Of a DNA stretch of 7,056 nt, positions 5,729-7,056 are shown piece by piece (the first letter of the stretch is position 1; each line of letters starts with the position of its first letter). The stretch is from Anaerolineae bacterium (GTDB lineage: Bacteria > Chloroflexota > Anaerolineae > JACIWR01), in NCBI GenBank assembly GCA_021162125.1, contig JAGGZG010000370.1:1-7056 (forward strand), written 5' to 3'. The position numbers and the translations under genes are program-made. Under the pieces are notes generated by a model, which was not told the origin of the DNA, made no database searches, and saw only the letters and a list, made by a program, of their open reading frames with translations.

Positions 5729-5961
5729 ATGAGAGAAACCATCAGGGTCGAGTGCTACTCGGGACACACATACGCCCAGCGGCCACGGGCTTTTACCTGG
5801 CGAGGCTATCGCTACCGGGTGCAGGAAGTAGAACGCACCTGGGCACGCCGCAAGGTCCGCATTTTCGAGTGCGCACGCAAAAGGATGGCGTGTTTGATCT
5901 GACGTATGACGAACAGATGGACGCTTGGTTTCTGGGAATAAACCACCACGGCGGTGGGTAA
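5729..5961 (+). pseudogene. DUF6504-like small protein, apparently frameshifted
   Basis: From ATG 5729 the frame reads IRVECYSGHTYAQRPRAFTW, then RYRVQEVERTW, and ends at TGA 5900-5902 after 57 codons. The following conserved-looking part, HFRVRTQKDGVFDLTYDE then QMDAWFL, lies in another frame that stops at TAA 5959-5961. Joined, they give about 77 residues resembling DUF6504 proteins as I remember them (VECYSGY..ERP..F.WRG, FRVRT.DG, L.YDE..D.W.L). The frames join if one base was lost near 5853-5865, for example in the T-run 5862-5865 (ATTTTC). This could be a real mutation, a sequencing error, or less likely a programmed -1 shift. The family's function is unknown to me. The ribosome-binding site is weak (AAGG at 5723-5726). 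Confidence 0.6.
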
Positions 5962-5971
5962 TCTTAGCCAG

Positions 5972-5991
5972 CCCCGTGGAAACACACGGGG
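5972..5991 (+). terminator. GC hairpin upstream of alanine dehydrogenase, possible terminator
   Basis: CCCCGTG (5972-5978), loop GAAACA, CACGGGG (5985-5991) form a perfect 7-bp stem followed by TATTTACAT. A weaker 5-bp stem (CCACC 5943-5947 with GGTGG 5953-5957) lies just before it and overlaps the end of the preceding reading frame. The T-run is poor, so it may be a weak terminator or an ald leader structure. Confidence 0.4.
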
Positions 5992-6004
5992 TATTTACAT
6001 CAGT

Positions 6005-6011
6005 GAGGAGG
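6005..6011 (+). promoter_or_regulatory. Ribosome-binding site of alanine dehydrogenase
   Basis: GAGGAGG lies 7 bases before ATG 6019. It is a near-perfect match to the 16S tail complement and fixes the start. Confidence 0.85.
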
Positions 6012-6018
6012 ATCAACG

Positions 6019-7056
6019 ATGATTATCGGCATCCCAAAAGAGATCAAGGACAATGAGTACCGTGTTTCCACCACGCCTGGTGCGGTGAAGACCCTGGTGC
6101 AGGCTGGTCATTGCCTGCTGGTCGAGACCCAGGCTGGCGAGGGTAGCGGCTTTCTCGATGAAGAGTACGCTCACAGTGGGGCGGAGATCGTCGGCACGCC
6201 GGCCGAGGTCTTCGCCCGGGCGGACATGATCATCAAGGTTAAGGAGCCGCTGCCCCCCGAGTATGAACTATTGCGCGAGGGGCAAATACTTTTCACTTTC
6301 CTGCACCTTGCCGCTGAACAGGAAGTGACCCACGTGCTCCTGGAACGCAAGGTCACCGGCATCGGCTACGAGACAGTTCAGCTTCCTAATGGCTCACTTC
6401 CCCTGCTGACCCCAATGAGCGAGGTGGCCGGCAGAATGGCTGTCCAGATAGCTGCGCACTATCTGGAGAAAATCAGCGGTGGGCGTGGGAAGCTATTGGG
6501 TGGCGTTCCTGGAGTGCCTCCTGCCGATGTGGTGATTATCGGCGGGGGGACGGTGGGCACCAATGCGGCGATGGTAGCCCTGGGAATGGGGGCCAGCGTG
6601 ATGATTATTGACATCAACGCCGACCGCCTGCGCTACCTGAGTGAAATCCTGCATGGCAATCTAATTACCCTGGCTTCCAATCCGCACAATATCGCTGAGG
6701 CTGTGCGCCGCGCCGACGTGTTAATCGGAGCCGTGTTGCTCCCAGGGGCCAAAGCCCCGTGCCTGGTGACGCGCGCAATGGTGGAGACGATGAAACCCGG
6801 CAGTGTGATCGTGGATGTAGCCATTGATCAAGGAGGATGTGTGGAGACCATCCACGTTACTTCGCATAGTGAACCAATCTACCTGGTGAACGGTGTGCTT
6901 CACTACGGAGTGCCCAATATCCCCGGCGCTGTGCCGCGCACCTCGACTTATGCCCTGTCCAACGCCACACTACCTTATGCTCTCAAGCTGGCCAACCTGG
7001 GCTTCGAGGAAGCCATCAAAAGTAACGGTGCCCTGGCCAAGGGGGTGAATACTTAC
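6019..7056 (+). CDS. ald: Alanine dehydrogenase (3' end cut by window edge)
   Basis: Alanine dehydrogenase catalyses reversible NAD-dependent oxidative deamination of L-alanine to pyruvate and ammonia in the cytoplasm. The visible 346 residues lack only about 25 of the usual 370 or so. The start MIIGIPKEIKDNEYRV is diagnostic. Substrate-site residues fall at the positions known for the family: Arg15, Lys75 (VKEP), His96 (FLHLA) and Asp270 (VAIDQGG). The NAD-binding glycine loop GGGTVG is at about 175-180, with Asp198 (MIIDIN) after the next strand. HYGVPNIPGAVPRTST (about 295-310) is also typical. The frame is intact and open at the right edge. The strong ribosome-binding site and an upstream hairpin suggest it may be transcribed or regulated separately from the sugar genes. 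Saccharopine dehydrogenase-type or transhydrogenase alpha relatives are less likely given the exact active-site match. Confidence 0.96.
   Translation, partial: MIIGIPKEIKDNEYRVSTTPGAVKTLVQAGHCLLVETQAGEGSGFLDEEYAHSGAEIVGTPAEVFARADMIIKVKEPLPPEYELLREGQILFTFLHLAAEQEVTHVLLERKVTGIGYETVQLPNGSLPLLTPMSEVAGRMAVQIAAHYLEKISGGRGKLLGGVPGVPPADVVIIGGGTVGTNAAMVALGMGASVMIIDINADRLRYLSEILHGNLITLASNPHNIAEAVRRADVLIGAVLLPGAKAPCLVTRAMVETMKPGSVIVDVAIDQGGCVETIHVTSHSEPIYLVNGVLHYGVPNIPGAVPRTSTYALSNATLPYALKLANLGFEEAIKSNGALAKGVNTY

Noticed and set aside
5618..6016. Minus-strand ORF covering the repeat cluster and the small gene
   Set aside because: Its peptide is built from repeat-derived residues and antisense of the DUF6504-like gene.

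Overview
The window is a compact stretch with every recognisable gene on the + strand. Coding DNA is mostly GC-rich, about 60% or more where I counted. The mixture of genes, together with short 7- and 8-bp minisatellites between and inside genes, suggests an environmental bacterium, possibly of the Chloroflexota (Anaerolineae-like). That placement is an impression from gene and repeat style. No rRNA or other marker here proves it.

Layout from left to right. (1) Positions 1-1896 hold a McrB-like AAA+ NTPase whose reading frame is open at the left edge. Its N-terminal third is clearly AT-richer than the AAA+ part, and the gene carries two five-unit octamer arrays. (2) At 1892-2051 there is a scar: the ribosome-binding site and first 13 codons of the next gene occur twice, separated by a GC-rich, hairpin-rich spacer. 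The first copy makes a 36-codon ORF that ends in an ATGA overlap with the real gene. (3) Positions 2013-3443 encode a complete phosphoglucomutase/phosphomannomutase-family enzyme. (4) A short gap made mostly of ACGYAAC heptamers follows, then 3507-4547 encodes a transcarbamylase resembling the N-acetylornithine carbamoyltransferase group but with unusual substrate-side residues. (5) A perfect hairpin sits directly after its stop codon, and 4590-5579 encodes a sugar-1-phosphate nucleotidyltransferase with a C-terminal left-handed beta-helix. (6) Positions 5580-6018 hold a second heptamer cluster folded as an inverted repeat, a small DUF6504-like gene that appears frameshifted, and a hairpin. 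(7) From 6019 to the right edge lies alanine dehydrogenase, lacking only its C-terminal end.

Functionally, the mutase (hexose-6-phosphate to hexose-1-phosphate) and the nucleotidyltransferase (hexose-1-phosphate to NDP-sugar) could supply activated sugars for the cell envelope. The transcarbamylase between them and the alanine dehydrogenase after them are amino-acid enzymes with no obvious place in that route, so the cluster may be a mixed housekeeping operon. The McrB-like gene is probably a defence-type module with no nuclease partner downstream in this window. The most notable observations are the duplicated mutase start with only synonymous differences, the repeat families, the composition break in the McrB-like gene, and the atypical transcarbamylase.
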